64,000 bases of DNA, taken from contig NZ_MDER01000030.1 in NCBI RefSeq assembly GCF_001721045.1, forward strand, positions 124,001-188,000. The letters run 5' to 3'. The DNA is from Paenibacillus nuruki (lineage in GTDB: Bacteria > Bacillota > Bacilli > Paenibacillales > Paenibacillaceae). The notes beneath the pieces are model-generated. The model had not been told where the DNA came from and searched no databases. It saw nothing but the letters and a program-made list of their open reading frames with translations. The position numbers were made by a program, and so were the translations under genes. The stretch's first letter is position 1. The number at the start of each line of letters is the position of its first letter. Shown one piece after another: positions 35,058-44,614 of this stretch.

Positions 35058-36110
35058 ATGGAAATAGGTATAAGCACATTTGTAGAAACTTCACCCGATG
35101 CACAAACTGGTGAAGTGATGAGTCATGCACAACGTATTCGTGAAGTAGTAGAAGAGATTGTACTTGCGGATCAAGTAGGACTGGATGTATACGGAGTAGG
35201 GGAGCATCATCGGGAAGATTATGCGGCTTCTTCACCAGCGGTTATTTTAGCTGCGGCGGCTTCGCAAACCGAGCGTATTCGTTTATCGAGTGCAGTTACC
35301 GTTCTTTCTTCAGCGGATCCTGTGCGTGTATTTCAAGATTTTGCGACACTGGATGGTATCTCGAATGGAAGAGCTGAGATTATGGCGGGACGGGGTTCTT
35401 TTATCGAATCGTTCCCATTATTCGGCTATGATCTGGATGATTATAATGAATTGTTTGATGAGAAGTTAGATTTGCTGTTAAAAATTAGAGCTTCTGAAAA
35501 AGTAAGCTGGCAAGGACAGCATCGTGCTGCTATTCATAATCTAGGTGTCTATCCACGTCCTGTGCAAGAGTTATTGCCAGTATGGATAGGCAGTGGAGGC
35601 AATACAGAGTCTGTGATTCGTGCAGGTATGCTAGGCTTACCGTTAGTCCTAGCCATTATTGGCGGACAACCTGCTCAATTCGCTCCATTGGTTGAGCTGT
35701 ATTACAAAGCAGCAGCGCATGCTGGACATGATGCTTCAACACTATCTGTTGCTTGTCACTCCCATGGATTTATTGCAGATACAACAGAACTCGCTGTAGA
35801 GCAATTTTTCCCTTCCACACAACAAAGTATGAATAAGCTTGGTAAAGAGCGTGGATGGGGTCCTTATACACGCAATAGCTTTGATGCTGCACGTAGTGAG
35901 CAAGGTGCGCTTTATGTAGGTGATCCAGCTACAGTCGCTCGCAAAATTATTAATTTGCGTAAACAAGTTGGGATTACTCGATTCTTTTTACATGCACCCG
36001 TCGGCACGATGCCACATGATCAAGTTATGCATGGAATCGAATTATTAGGTAAAGAAGTAGCTCCACTGGTTCGTGCCGAAGTGGCAGAGTGGGAAGCAAG
36101 CAATAAATAA
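35058..36110 (+). CDS. LLM-class (luciferase-like) flavin-dependent oxidoreductase
   Basis: A 350-residue bacterial luciferase-like monooxygenase that uses reduced flavin. Typical segments are YGVGEHHREDYAASSPAV, RIRLSSAVTVLSSADPVRVFQDFATLDGIS, GRAEIMAGRG and LPVWIGSGG. No F420-specific features or flavin reductase gene nearby. AGCAGGGAA precedes the ATG. Substrate unknown. Transcribed alone; terminator follows. Confidence 0.9.
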   Translation: MEIGISTFVETSPDAQTGEVMSHAQRIREVVEEIVLADQVGLDVYGVGEHHREDYAASSPAVILAAAASQTERIRLSSAVTVLSSADPVRVFQDFATLDGISNGRAEIMAGRGSFIESFPLFGYDLDDYNELFDEKLDLLLKIRASEKVSWQGQHRAAIHNLGVYPRPVQELLPVWIGSGGNTESVIRAGMLGLPLVLAIIGGQPAQFAPLVELYYKAAAHAGHDASTLSVACHSHGFIADTTELAVEQFFPSTQQSMNKLGKERGWGPYTRNSFDAARSEQGALYVGDPATVARKIINLRKQVGITRFFLHAPVGTMPHDQVMHGIELLGKEVAPLVRAEVAEWEASNK

Positions 36111-36121
36111 AGATCCCTATC

Positions 36122-36175
36122 ACCTTCAGTAAAGCATCTATACGTAACCGTATATGTGACGCTGAAGGTTTTTTC
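36122..36175 (+). terminator. Intrinsic terminator after the LLM oxidoreductase
   Basis: ACCTTCAG (36122-36129) pairs with CTGAAGGT (36162-36169); an inner TATACG/CGTATA stem extends it. A T-run follows. Confidence 0.8.
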
Positions 36176-36263
36176 CTATTTGTCACTATCATCTTTATCT
36201 ATTGTACAATGAGCTATGGATAATTTCTGCGATCTGTTTCTGGGTATCTACAGCGGTTAATGG

Positions 36264-36269
36264 TATAAT
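36264..36269 (+). promoter_or_regulatory. Extended -10 promoter element with hairpin leader
   Basis: TGGTATAAT (TATAAT at 36264-36269) is a perfect extended -10; no good -35 precedes it. The transcript would have a leader of about 150 bases before the TTG at 36427, with a stable hairpin TCTACAT/ATGTAGA (36307-36330). The gap 36111-36426 holds only this promoter, the hairpin and the preceding terminator. Confidence 0.6.
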
Positions 36270-36426
36270 AAGAAGAAGTATGTTATAGAAGAAGTCATAG
36301 TAAGTATCTACATTCTATTTTAGATGTAGAAGTATGGTGCTTTCTGTTGGAATAGCTTACAATAACAAGATGTTTGCAATCGAACGAAAGTTATCTATTG
36401 CTAAAACCCAATATAGGAGTGGTCAT

Positions 36427-36732
36427 TTGAAAAAGCAAAAACCGATGTCAATGGAAGATTTGTTGAAAGATTTGCAAGGGCAAAAAGAAGCACAAGGCGA
36501 AGGATATGTATCTTTAGATATGTTGTTTAATCCAGCGTTTATGAGCAAATACTCTAGTTTGAAAAGCTTTGAAGAATTTTTGAAAAAAGGTAACTTCCAA
36601 GCGGATACGCTAGATGAAATTCAGAATGTCGAAGGCGAACTATTTGATCGCCATGTGAATCGTGAGACTGATTTTAGCGATTGGAAATCCATGTTAAACA
36701 AAGCTAATGCAGAGTATACGCACAAGAAATAA
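36427..36732 (+). CDS. Small hypothetical protein, 101 residues
   Basis: I do not recognise the family. It is a short, charged, soluble protein (MKKQKPMSMEDLLKDLQGQK, later LKSFEEFLKKGNFQADTLDE) with predicted helices and no Cys pairs, signal or membrane segment. I prefer TTG 36427, because TAGGAGTGG lies just upstream; the open frame continues back to 36334 but those codons look like leader. It ends at a strong bidirectional terminator. The well-placed ribosome site and promoter support it as real. Confidence 0.7.
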   Translation: MKKQKPMSMEDLLKDLQGQKEAQGEGYVSLDMLFNPAFMSKYSSLKSFEEFLKKGNFQADTLDEIQNVEGELFDRHVNRETDFSDWKSMLNKANAEYTHKK

Positions 36733-36735
36733 TTG

Positions 36736-36777
36736 AAAAAAAGAGCAACGATAGCTAATTATCGTTGCTCTTTTTTT
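36736..36777. terminator. Bidirectional intrinsic terminator
   Basis: AAAAAAGAGCAACGATA pairs with TATCGTTGCTCTTTTTT (36736-36753 with 36760-36777) around a six-base loop. It ends both the small plus-strand gene and the converging minus-strand gene, whose stop codon lies in the T-run. Confidence 0.9.
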
Positions 36778-37612
36778 ATTTGCCTGTATATTGAGCCATT
36801 TTATCATTATGATCTTGCAACGAAAGTTCAAAGTTATCCAGATTACCAATATCTGTTGTGACACCGCCACCATGCTTGGCGTATAACACTAACCAGTACA
36901 TAATCGGATATTGGCGTAGCGGACGGCGCTTCGGTCCAATCATCACATCAGCAACGCGTTCATATTCGCTCCAACGATCTGCAATATTAGACGTGATTTT
37001 GCGATGAGGCTTACCACCGGGAATATATTCGCATATTTTTTCAGGACGAAGACGTTCTTTCCATGTGCCATAAAAGGTATGCGAACTTCCATGTGTTCGG
37101 CAAATAAAGGGACGTACAGGATACACACGACAAGTCCCTTTTTCTGCATCTAATAAAGGACAAGCAAAACTATTACGTGTAGCATGATGACGAATCGCAT
37201 CCAATTCTTCAATTGTATTTGTAGGATGGGCTAATGAAGCATACATTGGTGGATTCTCGATACGAAATGTTTCCCAATCGGTAGCGGCTTTGGCAAAAGC
37301 TTGTTGAATATCAGCCTGACTCCAATTGCGCTTCATATAGATCAATAACAATTCAAATTCCACTTGGGAGATCGGCACATAATCTGAACAACAAGCCCGG
37401 CAACCAGCCGAACAAGGAGGTTGCTGTACACTTGTCGCCCGATAATCTTCGATCGTCTGATCGACTTCTTGATACAGGTGATACAGATGAGCAGCACGAC
37501 TATCCGGTGCAGCTGTTTTATGGCAATGTTTCAGCTTTTGCCCGCTTCCACAAAAGCAGAGTTGATTTCGAGAAAATGAATAAGACATTGTATCGGACAC
37601 AGATGAAGTCAC
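36776..37612 (-). CDS. SEC-C motif plus YkgJ-type cysteine-cluster protein
   Basis: A 278-residue protein. Near the N-terminus is a SEC-C zinc motif (LCFCGSGQKLKHCH). Then comes a YkgJ/CxxCx(n)CC cluster: CSAGCRACCSDY at about residues 67-78, FACPLLDAEKGTCRVYPVRPFICRTHG at about 155-180, consistent with Zn or Fe-S binding. Function unknown. Starts could be GTG 37612 or GTG 37600; AGGAAAGGAC lies close before the first. It is transcribed alone, convergent with the 101-residue gene. Confidence 0.8.
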   Translation of the reverse strand: MTSSVSDTMSYSFSRNQLCFCGSGQKLKHCHKTAAPDSRAAHLYHLYQEVDQTIEDYRATSVQQPPCSAGCRACCSDYVPISQVEFELLLIYMKRNWSQADIQQAFAKAATDWETFRIENPPMYASLAHPTNTIEELDAIRHHATRNSFACPLLDAEKGTCRVYPVRPFICRTHGSSHTFYGTWKERLRPEKICEYIPGGKPHRKITSNIADRWSEYERVADVMIGPKRRPLRQYPIMYWLVLYAKHGGGVTTDIGNLDNFELSLQDHNDKMAQYTGK

Positions 37613-37840
37613 GTCCTTTCCTGTTGCTAACGTTCGGTATACATATAGACTATTATATCGCTAATTGGAAATGAAGTTCTAGTTATCGATGCCAATGAGT
37701 CATGATACAGATGATATACATCCAGCACTGATGGATCTAAATTCAATAAAAAGCGATAAAAATAACTACACCCATCAATAAGATGGTACGATAGGTAAAA
37801 TAATATTTTTGCGCTTTATGCCTATTATGGAGGGTTTGTT

Positions 37841-38638
37841 ATGGAATCATCGCAACAGAATAAGAATGCATGGAACAACGGTACGTATCAATCATGGGTT
37901 AACCGCTTTGGTACACCTGAGGAAGCGGCTGAGAAAATCAAACAAGATCCGCAAAAACGGATCGGGACTGCTTTTAAACATATGGAAGAACATATACAGG
38001 GCAAAAAAATCATCAATTTACTTGGTTCTAATGGCAATAAAGCGGTGGCTTTAGCGCTACTTGGTGCTGAACTAACAATCGTTGATTTCTCGGCTGAAAA
38101 TGAGCAGTATGCTCAAGATTTGGCACGTGCCGCAGGCGTACCTTTGCAGTATATCGTGTCTGATGTGTTGCAATTGCCGTTAAATGAGCTTACCCATCAA
38201 TATGATATTGTCTTTATGGAATTTGGAATTTTGCATTATTTTACTGACTTACAGCCATTATTCCATGTGGTATCCAGCTTGCTTGCTTCAGGTGGACGAT
38301 TGGTATTACAAGATTTCCATCCGATCTCAACCAAGCTGATTACGTCCAAAGGCACAACCGCTAATATCCGTAAGCACAAAGTAACAGGCGATTACTTTGA
38401 TACTTCATTAACAGAAAAAGCGGTCTCGTATTCCAAGTATGCCGAATCCGATCAAGCGGACAAAGACGAGCAAAAAGTGTATTTACGTCAGTGGACGATT
38501 GGTGAGATTGTGACAGCAGTAGCGACATCCGGTCTGATGATCAAAGTACTCGAAGAATTGCCTAATCAATCGTCAGAAGTGTTTGACAAAGGGATTCCCA
38601 AAACATTTACCGTAGTTGCAGAGCAATTGCATTCGTAA
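37841..38638 (+). CDS. Class I SAM-dependent methyltransferase
   Basis: A 265-residue Rossmann-fold methyltransferase. Motif I is a variant (IINLLGSNGNKAVALALLG), motif II is LTIVDFSAENEQYA, and the later motifs are YDIVFMEFGILHYF and GGRLVLQDFHPIS. Substrate unknown; small molecule more likely than nucleic acid from the length. GGAGGG seven bases upstream fixes ATG 37841. Single gene. Confidence 0.88.
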   Translation: MESSQQNKNAWNNGTYQSWVNRFGTPEEAAEKIKQDPQKRIGTAFKHMEEHIQGKKIINLLGSNGNKAVALALLGAELTIVDFSAENEQYAQDLARAAGVPLQYIVSDVLQLPLNELTHQYDIVFMEFGILHYFTDLQPLFHVVSSLLASGGRLVLQDFHPISTKLITSKGTTANIRKHKVTGDYFDTSLTEKAVSYSKYAESDQADKDEQKVYLRQWTIGEIVTAVATSGLMIKVLEELPNQSSEVFDKGIPKTFTVVAEQLHS

Positions 38639-38662
38639 TCAAAATACATGTATACAAACAGC

Positions 38663-38695
38663 AAAGCCACTCCCGACGAAGGAGTGGCTTTTTAG
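38663..38695. terminator. Intrinsic terminator after the methyltransferase
   Basis: AAAGCCACTCC (38663-38673) pairs with GGAGTGGCTTT (38681-38691), then Ts. It may also serve the minus-strand gene, but the T-run on that side is short. Confidence 0.82.
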
Positions 38696-38734
38696 TCTTT
38701 TTTAGATATAGTATCTACGTTTATAGATAATGAT

Positions 38735-39616
38735 TTACGAATAGCTTGGTAATCCTTTGGTCTGTTTCCATTGTTCATGTGCTTGCTGTACTCGTTTCCA
38801 GATATCATCTTTTTCAACAGCACTATAGCGGCTCAATGACTCACCGAACACATCATGTAATTGATCTATCCAGTCTTTTTGATTGGTAATTTCAGTATGC
38901 TGAACGCCTGTAACATCGATCGTTTTGAGCATACATCCACGTAATTCATGACTGGCATGTTCATCACGCTGACGCAAAAGAAACACATCAAACCATGGAG
39001 ACTGCGCAGAGCGACTGTAGAATTCATGATTCGCTTGAAAAGGTTCGAGATCGGATACCACTTGATGATCAATATCAACACCGACAATCGAAGCACGAGC
39101 ATCATGCTCTAACCGCCATCCTTTGGGATCAATACTGGAAGCAGCCACTTGATATTGAAAAGGAGATTGAGCATAAGCACCATAACTCAAAGGCAGTGGC
39201 GTATACGGCATATCACCTAGCCCTACATCAATAATCCACGGTTGAGTTATGCCTTGCTCATCTTCGATATGAACAGTTAACCCCAGATGAAACGAATTGA
39301 TACGTGGCTCTGTTCCTAAAGGTTGTACCCCTGCACGATGCCAGTCTACCTGATAACCTAGAGAACGTAACAATGTACTGAATGCTCCATTAAGATGAAA
39401 ACAATATCCACTTCGTCCGCTTAACAGTAAAGGAATCGATTGCTCAAGATCTATACTTGCCGGATGCCCTGTGAAAATATCGACGGTTTGCCAGGAAAAG
39501 CGTCGTATATGAGCTTGATGCAGTTGGAAGAGATAGGTTAACGTAGGGGGTTGAATGTCTTCGATACCTAATTGCTTTAGATACATTTGAATTTCTGCTG
39601 TAGATAATGTGTACAT
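38735..39616 (-). CDS. nat: Arylamine N-acetyltransferase
   Basis: Transfers acetyl from acetyl-CoA to arylamines, hydrazines or a pathway amine. 293 residues; the catalytic triad is visible as Cys72 (GRSGYCFHLNGAF), His110 (INSFHLGLTV) and Asp130 (WIIDVGLGD). The N-terminal helical domain (LKQLGIEDIQPPTLTYLFQL) is typical. The GAGGTGAG ribosome site precedes the ATG on the minus strand. No antibiotic cluster adjoins it, so a detoxification role is the default reading. Confidence 0.93.
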   Translation of the reverse strand: MYTLSTAEIQMYLKQLGIEDIQPPTLTYLFQLHQAHIRRFSWQTVDIFTGHPASIDLEQSIPLLLSGRSGYCFHLNGAFSTLLRSLGYQVDWHRAGVQPLGTEPRINSFHLGLTVHIEDEQGITQPWIIDVGLGDMPYTPLPLSYGAYAQSPFQYQVAASSIDPKGWRLEHDARASIVGVDIDHQVVSDLEPFQANHEFYSRSAQSPWFDVFLLRQRDEHASHELRGCMLKTIDVTGVQHTEITNQKDWIDQLHDVFGESLSRYSAVEKDDIWKRVQQAHEQWKQTKGLPSYS

Positions 39617-39807
39617 AGATACTCACCTCAATTATATTAAATGTAATGGAATTAGAATGGTAAAATAGGAAGAGTAGAACTATATGTAGTATACGAGAAG
39701 ATGAGATACCTTGGGCGACTTAAATCCCCTAACTGTATCGGTACAGATAACACATAGAAGCATTTGTCCAACACAATACATCACCTAAAAGGAGTATACC
39801 GATCATT

Positions 39808-40383
39808 ATGAGCGACTTATTTGCATTTGAACAGTTCCCCCAGTTAGAGACATCACGTTTTGTATTAAGACAAGCACAGCCTGAAGATAGTCATGATCTA
39901 TACGAATTGTATGCGGATGAAGCTGTAGTTGAATATATGCCATTTACTCCATTTACATCGGTGGATGAAGCACTGGATGAGATGAAATGGTATACACGTA
40001 TTTTTGCAGAACAATCAGGGTTACGCTGGATGATTGAAGATCGTGAGCATACCAAAGTGATCGGAACATGCGGATTTCTAGGATATGAACAAGAGCATCA
40101 TCGGGCTGAACTAGGTTATGATCTATCTTCTGCGTATTGGGGCAAAGGGATTATGAAAGAAGTTGCTTTGCGTATTATTCAGTTCGGATTTGAACAGATG
40201 GAACTGAATAAAATTGAAGCCAAAATCGAACCGAAGAATCAAGCCTCGATCCGTCTGATGGAAAAGTTAGAATTTGTACAAGAAGGTCTACTTAGACAAC
40301 ATGAATATGAAAATGGGAAGTATGTGGATCTTGCAGTATTTGCTCTATTACAAAGTGAATATGTAGCGAAGACAAAATCGTAA
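39808..40383 (+). CDS. GNAT N-acetyltransferase (RimJ/RimL-like)
   Basis: A 191-residue acetyltransferase of the Acetyltransf_3 group. It has TSRFVLRQAQPEDSHDLYEL, then the acetyl-CoA site region AELGYDLSSAYWGKGIMKEVALRII and IEPKNQASIRLMEKLEF. The substrate cannot be read. AAAAGGAG lies 13 bases before the ATG, a long spacing. Single gene. Confidence 0.9.
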   Translation: MSDLFAFEQFPQLETSRFVLRQAQPEDSHDLYELYADEAVVEYMPFTPFTSVDEALDEMKWYTRIFAEQSGLRWMIEDREHTKVIGTCGFLGYEQEHHRAELGYDLSSAYWGKGIMKEVALRIIQFGFEQMELNKIEAKIEPKNQASIRLMEKLEFVQEGLLRQHEYENGKYVDLAVFALLQSEYVAKTKS

Positions 40384-40469
40384 GATATTTTGCTTTGCAA
40401 AAATCACTTTTGACTGCACTAGAAGATGTCGCGCTTTAATTGCCAAGCGCTAAGAGGTAAGGAGACATT

Positions 40470-41411
40470 ATGAAAATAGATCGATTACTTGCGATCACTG
40501 TACTGTTACTGAATCGACAACGAATCAGCGCCAAAGAATTAGCCACACGCTTTGAAGTATCGACCAAAACCATTTATCGAGATATTGATACGCTCAGTCA
40601 AGCAGGTATTCCAATCGTTGCTCATCAAGGAACAACAGGTGGATTTGAGATTATGGAGCAGTATACGATTGCTCGTCAATTTCTAACCTTAAGCGAGATT
40701 GATGCGATGATCTCTGCGGTAAAAGGCATGACTACTGTATTTAATGATCAGATGTTTGCCACTTTACTGGATAAAGTGCAGGCGTTACTTCGACCGACAG
40801 ATCGGATGCAGACACCGATTCAACATGCAGGCATTGTGTTTGACTTCAATCCGTGGGGGCAAAATCCAGCAACACGTGACAAAGTGAATCTATTGCGCGA
40901 AGCGATCACGAATACATACAAAGTACATCTACACTATCTCAATACAAATGGCATTGAAAGTGAACGAGCTGTCGAACCGTCTGCTTTGATTTTAAAAGGA
41001 TATGTCTGGTATCTGCATGCTTATTGTACATTACGCGAAGAATTTCGCTTATTCCGCCTGTCTCGTATATTAGAATTAGAATGTACACAGGATTTGTTTA
41101 ATCCACGGGCGATTCCTGATTGGGATCAGTATCAATGGAATAATAGCAACACTTATGAAGAACAACGGCAAAACGTAACGTTATTATTTGGCGCTCAAGT
41201 GCGCTATCGTCTAAATGATATGTTTGATCCTGATTGGATTTCGTTGCAATCGGATGGACGTATTGAAGTTCAAGGTGCTTTTATAATCGATGATTGGTTC
41301 TATAATATGTTATTGAGCTTTGGAGATCAGGTTCGTATTCAGACTCCTACGGAACTGATTCCAGAATTAATTGGACGAGCGCAAAAAGTCATCGACAGTT
41401 ATTCTAACTAG
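40470..41411 (+). CDS. WYL-domain HTH transcriptional regulator (YafY/DeoR-like)
   Basis: A 313-residue regulator. The N-terminal winged HTH (RISAKELATRFEVSTKTIYRDIDTL) is followed by the WYL domain (YVWYLHAYCTLREEFRLFRLSRI, about 180-210) and a WCX C-terminal region. WYL domains bind nucleic acids or small ligands. TAAGGAGAC precedes the ATG. It probably controls the effector-binding gene that follows after 63 bases, a common pairing. Confidence 0.9.
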   Translation: MKIDRLLAITVLLLNRQRISAKELATRFEVSTKTIYRDIDTLSQAGIPIVAHQGTTGGFEIMEQYTIARQFLTLSEIDAMISAVKGMTTVFNDQMFATLLDKVQALLRPTDRMQTPIQHAGIVFDFNPWGQNPATRDKVNLLREAITNTYKVHLHYLNTNGIESERAVEPSALILKGYVWYLHAYCTLREEFRLFRLSRILELECTQDLFNPRAIPDWDQYQWNNSNTYEEQRQNVTLLFGAQVRYRLNDMFDPDWISLQSDGRIEVQGAFIIDDWFYNMLLSFGDQVRIQTPTELIPELIGRAQKVIDSYSN

Positions 41412-41474
41412 ACAGACTGTTGTCTATATTCCCTCTGTATACTTGAGATCAAAGAACAGAAAGAGGGATGAATA

Positions 41475-41978
41475 ATGAATACAGTAGCGACAACGACGAT
41501 TATCGACTTACCTGCTTTTGTCGTACATGGGATGGGTACACGCACTACGAATGTAGATGAATTAGGAATGGCTAATGCTCGCTTACCGCAGTTATGGGCA
41601 TCCTACTTACATGATAAAGCCCAGCATCCTTCGGCATCTTCGCAGCATGCTCCAACCTATGCGCTGTATACCGATTATGAAAGTGATGCTAACGGGGCGT
41701 ATACGGTGGTGATCGGGCAACAAGCAGACGATCATTTGGAGCAACCGATCACCAGACAACGGCAATTAGAGATCACAGTCCCTGCTAGCCGGTATATGGT
41801 ATTTACGACATCGAAAGGGCCTGTATTTGAGACAGTAGCTCAGACATGGGGCACGATCTGGAATTATTTTGAACATGCTTCTGAAGTGCGGACATATACA
41901 GGAGATTTTGAAGTGTATGAATCGACAGCCAATCCAGAGCAAGCAGAAGTGAAGATTTATATTGCAATTCAATCCTAG
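41475..41978 (+). CDS. GyrI-like/AraC effector-binding domain protein
   Basis: A stand-alone 167-residue SOUL/GyrI-like domain that binds small amphipathic molecules; relatives act as drug-binding or hydrolytic proteins. Family features are FVVHGMGTRTTN near the N-terminus, a central YALYTDYESDANGAYTVVIG strand pair and PASRYMVFTTSKGP. GAAAGAGGGATG precedes the ATG. It is probably in one operon with the WYL regulator. Confidence 0.85.
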   Translation: MNTVATTTIIDLPAFVVHGMGTRTTNVDELGMANARLPQLWASYLHDKAQHPSASSQHAPTYALYTDYESDANGAYTVVIGQQADDHLEQPITRQRQLEITVPASRYMVFTTSKGPVFETVAQTWGTIWNYFEHASEVRTYTGDFEVYESTANPEQAEVKIYIAIQS

Positions 41979-41990
41979 AAAGTATGTAAG

Positions 41991-42034
41991 AAAACCCGTT
42001 TATATCACAATCAGGTGATATAAACGGGTTTTAT
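41991..42034. terminator. Bidirectional 18-bp intrinsic terminator
   Basis: AAAACCCGTTTATATCAC (41991-42008) pairs perfectly with GTGATATAAACGGGTTTT (42015-42032). The last codon and stop of the converging diguanylate cyclase touch its right edge. Confidence 0.9.
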
Positions 42035-43557
42035 ATTTTCAATTTACGTTGATGCTTATTACGATACATCGCTTTGTCTGCATGGTTCAATAGAGTATCG
42101 ACATCTGTACCATCTTGCGGATAGATACTGGCTCCAGAACTCATTGAAATCGCTAATGTATCTTCTCCATATACAAATTGAGCTTGAGCGAATAGGGTAT
42201 TGATCTGATTGAGAATTTTCTGTACTTGAATCTGGTGTTCGACAGGATGAATAAATAGAACAAATTCATCGCCTCCTAGACGTGCCACCATACCTGTATT
42301 TCCAACAGCTTGTTGAATAAGCTTGGCAGTATGCTGAAGCATCTCATCACCAGCTTGATGTCCATACCGATCATTGGTTTCTTTAAAATAATCGAGATCG
42401 ATTAGAATAATAGCCAGTTGTTCTTGCTGTTGTTGAGCTTTGACCATACATTTTTCTAACTCTTGATAAAAGTAACGACGATTAGGAAGTTCTGTTAAAG
42501 AATCGTGATATGCAAGAAAAGCGATTTGGCGTTGTTGCTCTTTTTTGATCGTAATATCACGCATAATAAGAATCACATGATCTTCATGATCCACAACGAC
42601 ATAATCCCCTTTGACCAGAATATCGATCCATTGCTCACCATTCCAGATTTTCGTCTCCATATCAATAATGCCTTGCTGTTGTTGGAGCTTCTTCCATAGT
42701 TCCTGACTTGCTATCGTATTCAAGTTGGTAATATCCAGATCGACAAATGAGAAGAGCTGTCTAGCACTTGGATTCGCTTCTTTGATCGTACCAGATCGAC
42801 GTGCTAACAGAATCGCTGCTGGATTCATATCAAATAACTTTTTGTACCGATGGTGATTAAAATTTAAAAATTCGTACTTTTTCATGGCGACTTGTAATGT
42901 AAAACACCAGATCAATCCACCATACAGATACGGATAAGGCGGAAGTTTCTCACCAAATTGGAAATATCCAAAAAAGGCAATCCAGCTCAAGGATAGAATC
43001 ATACCGTATCGCAACACTCGATAGATCGCCTGATGTTCAGAAGAACGATTCGATGCTTGATAACGGGAAAGAAAGACAAGTGAAGCAACACTGATCAGAA
43101 TACTTGCAGTAAGGGCAGCATAATAAGAAGTATTATAAACAGGCAATTTCCAGATCCCTGCTGCGACAAATTGTTGTGAAGAAATATACTGTGTATCATT
43201 GATAATCCCTAACGGAATAATAAGGAGAGGAAGATAGAAAATATACGGATACAACCATTTCGGCATTTTGCGATACGTGCCAGAAATCTTGACGATAAAA
43301 TGAAAACCCAACCCGGGTAAAATAATACCTATATTGGCGAACCAAAAAGCGGACAATACTGAACTATATTCAAGCGGTAATTGATAACGAACATACTCTT
43401 CTAAAAAAAGTAGAAAGTAACATCCGATCGCAATACTCACCAAGCGATGTTCTGACTTTTTGGGATTACGTAACAAGACATCAATACCCATATAGAAAAA
43501 GAATAGCATCGGTAAAACATAGAGAACAATAGGAATTAGGGGTTCTAACACATTCAA
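42031..43557 (-). CDS. Membrane diguanylate cyclase with PAS domain (7TM-PAS-GGDEF)
   Basis: Makes cyclic di-GMP from two GTP. About seven membrane helices occupy residues 10-235 (histidine-kinase-type 7TM input), a PAS domain follows (about 245-345), then GGDEF (about 350-505). The active loop is intact (ARLGGDEFVLF), with the metal-site LIDLDYFKETNDRYGH. The RxxD inhibitory site before GGDEF is not present. I chose TTG 43557 because AAAGGAG lies nine bases upstream; starting at 43578 would put the start before that site. It may feed the c-di-GMP effector encoded at 63180. Confidence 0.9.
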   Translation of the reverse strand: MNVLEPLIPIVLYVLPMLFFFYMGIDVLLRNPKKSEHRLVSIAIGCYFLLFLEEYVRYQLPLEYSSVLSAFWFANIGIILPGLGFHFIVKISGTYRKMPKWLYPYIFYLPLLIIPLGIINDTQYISSQQFVAAGIWKLPVYNTSYYAALTASILISVASLVFLSRYQASNRSSEHQAIYRVLRYGMILSLSWIAFFGYFQFGEKLPPYPYLYGGLIWCFTLQVAMKKYEFLNFNHHRYKKLFDMNPAAILLARRSGTIKEANPSARQLFSFVDLDITNLNTIASQELWKKLQQQQGIIDMETKIWNGEQWIDILVKGDYVVVDHEDHVILIMRDITIKKEQQRQIAFLAYHDSLTELPNRRYFYQELEKCMVKAQQQQEQLAIILIDLDYFKETNDRYGHQAGDEMLQHTAKLIQQAVGNTGMVARLGGDEFVLFIHPVEHQIQVQKILNQINTLFAQAQFVYGEDTLAISMSSGASIYPQDGTDVDTLLNHADKAMYRNKHQRKLKI

Positions 43558-43698
43558 ACGTATATATCTCCTTTCCAATAGATTTAGAAGCAGAAGCCAA
43601 CAGTGTATACCTGCTACACATACCTATTGTTCAATTAAAAATGAATAAGAGATACTATGTATAATATCGTCATTATGTGTCAAAAAATAAGCAGAAAA

Positions 43699-43732
43699 AA
43701 AGCTGACGATCATAACTGTATATCGCCAGCGT
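43699..43732 (-). terminator. Intrinsic terminator after the alpha/beta hydrolase
   Basis: On the minus strand GCTGGCGAT (43731-43723) pairs with ATCGTCAGC (43710-43702) through one G-U, followed by seven Ts. Confidence 0.75.
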
Positions 43733-43759
43733 TTCTTTCTGTATCTATATTAAAATGAC

Positions 43760-44614
43760 TTATAGATTATGGCTTGCTACGCCTGAGTTATTATTGCCAC
43801 CAGACATTTGATTCAGGAACAATAATAACTCTGAATTAAACTTCTCTTGCTCATCAAACATCATCGCATGACCGCTATCTTCAAACGCTACAAGGCGTGA
43901 ATTAGGAATACTTTGTTGTGTTAATTCTGCTAACTTAGGATCACAGATTTTATCTTTTTGACCCTGAAAAATGACTGTCGGTACATTGATATGTGGCAAG
44001 TCTGCACGTAGGTCTTCATCACGTAGAGATTCTGCGGCTTTGATCGTGCCATGATTAGACGCTTGGAAACACAATAATTCTAACCATACCATCAGCGCTG
44101 CTCTAGACTTATGATGGGTAAATTTCAGACCAAATTGAGATAGCATTTTTGGACGATCTTCGTACGTCGGAATAATCAGTTGTGCATTCAGGTCTTCCTT
44201 CGTCATGTTATATTCAAAATCAGGACGCTGTGTAAATACAGGCGTTGCAGAACCCATCAATGCAAGGTGAGAGATGCCTTTTCCTTGATGACGTGCCATG
44301 TAACGAGTAGCCACTGCTCCACCCATAGAGAAACCAATCAATGCAGCGTTTTCAATCTGAAGCTCATCAATAACAGCTTTGAGATCATCTGCCATCCGGT
44401 CAAAAGAATAACTTTCCCACGGTGCATCCGATTTACCAAATCCACGGAAATCCATCCCGATACAGCGATATCCTTCTTTAGGCAAGATAGAGTATTGATA
44501 TTCAAACATTTGACTGTTAGCTGGCCAGCCGTGTAAAAATATAACAGGAATCCCTTCGCCAATATCTTCTACATAGATTTTTACATGATCTTCTACTTGT
44601 ATATAACGTCCCAT
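43760..44614 (-). CDS. Alpha/beta hydrolase
   Basis: A 284-residue alpha/beta-fold hydrolase, close to the haloperoxidase/esterase group. The oxyanion motif is FLHGWPANS, the nucleophile elbow GFSMGG (Ser about 95), and the acid and base are in DKICDPKL and SGHAMMFDEQ. No signal peptide. AGGAGG precedes the ATG on the minus strand. Substrate unknown. Single gene. Confidence 0.9.
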   Translation of the reverse strand: MGRYIQVEDHVKIYVEDIGEGIPVIFLHGWPANSQMFEYQYSILPKEGYRCIGMDFRGFGKSDAPWESYSFDRMADDLKAVIDELQIENAALIGFSMGGAVATRYMARHQGKGISHLALMGSATPVFTQRPDFEYNMTKEDLNAQLIIPTYEDRPKMLSQFGLKFTHHKSRAALMVWLELLCFQASNHGTIKAAESLRDEDLRADLPHINVPTVIFQGQKDKICDPKLAELTQQSIPNSRLVAFEDSGHAMMFDEQEKFNSELLLFLNQMSGGNNNSGVASHNL

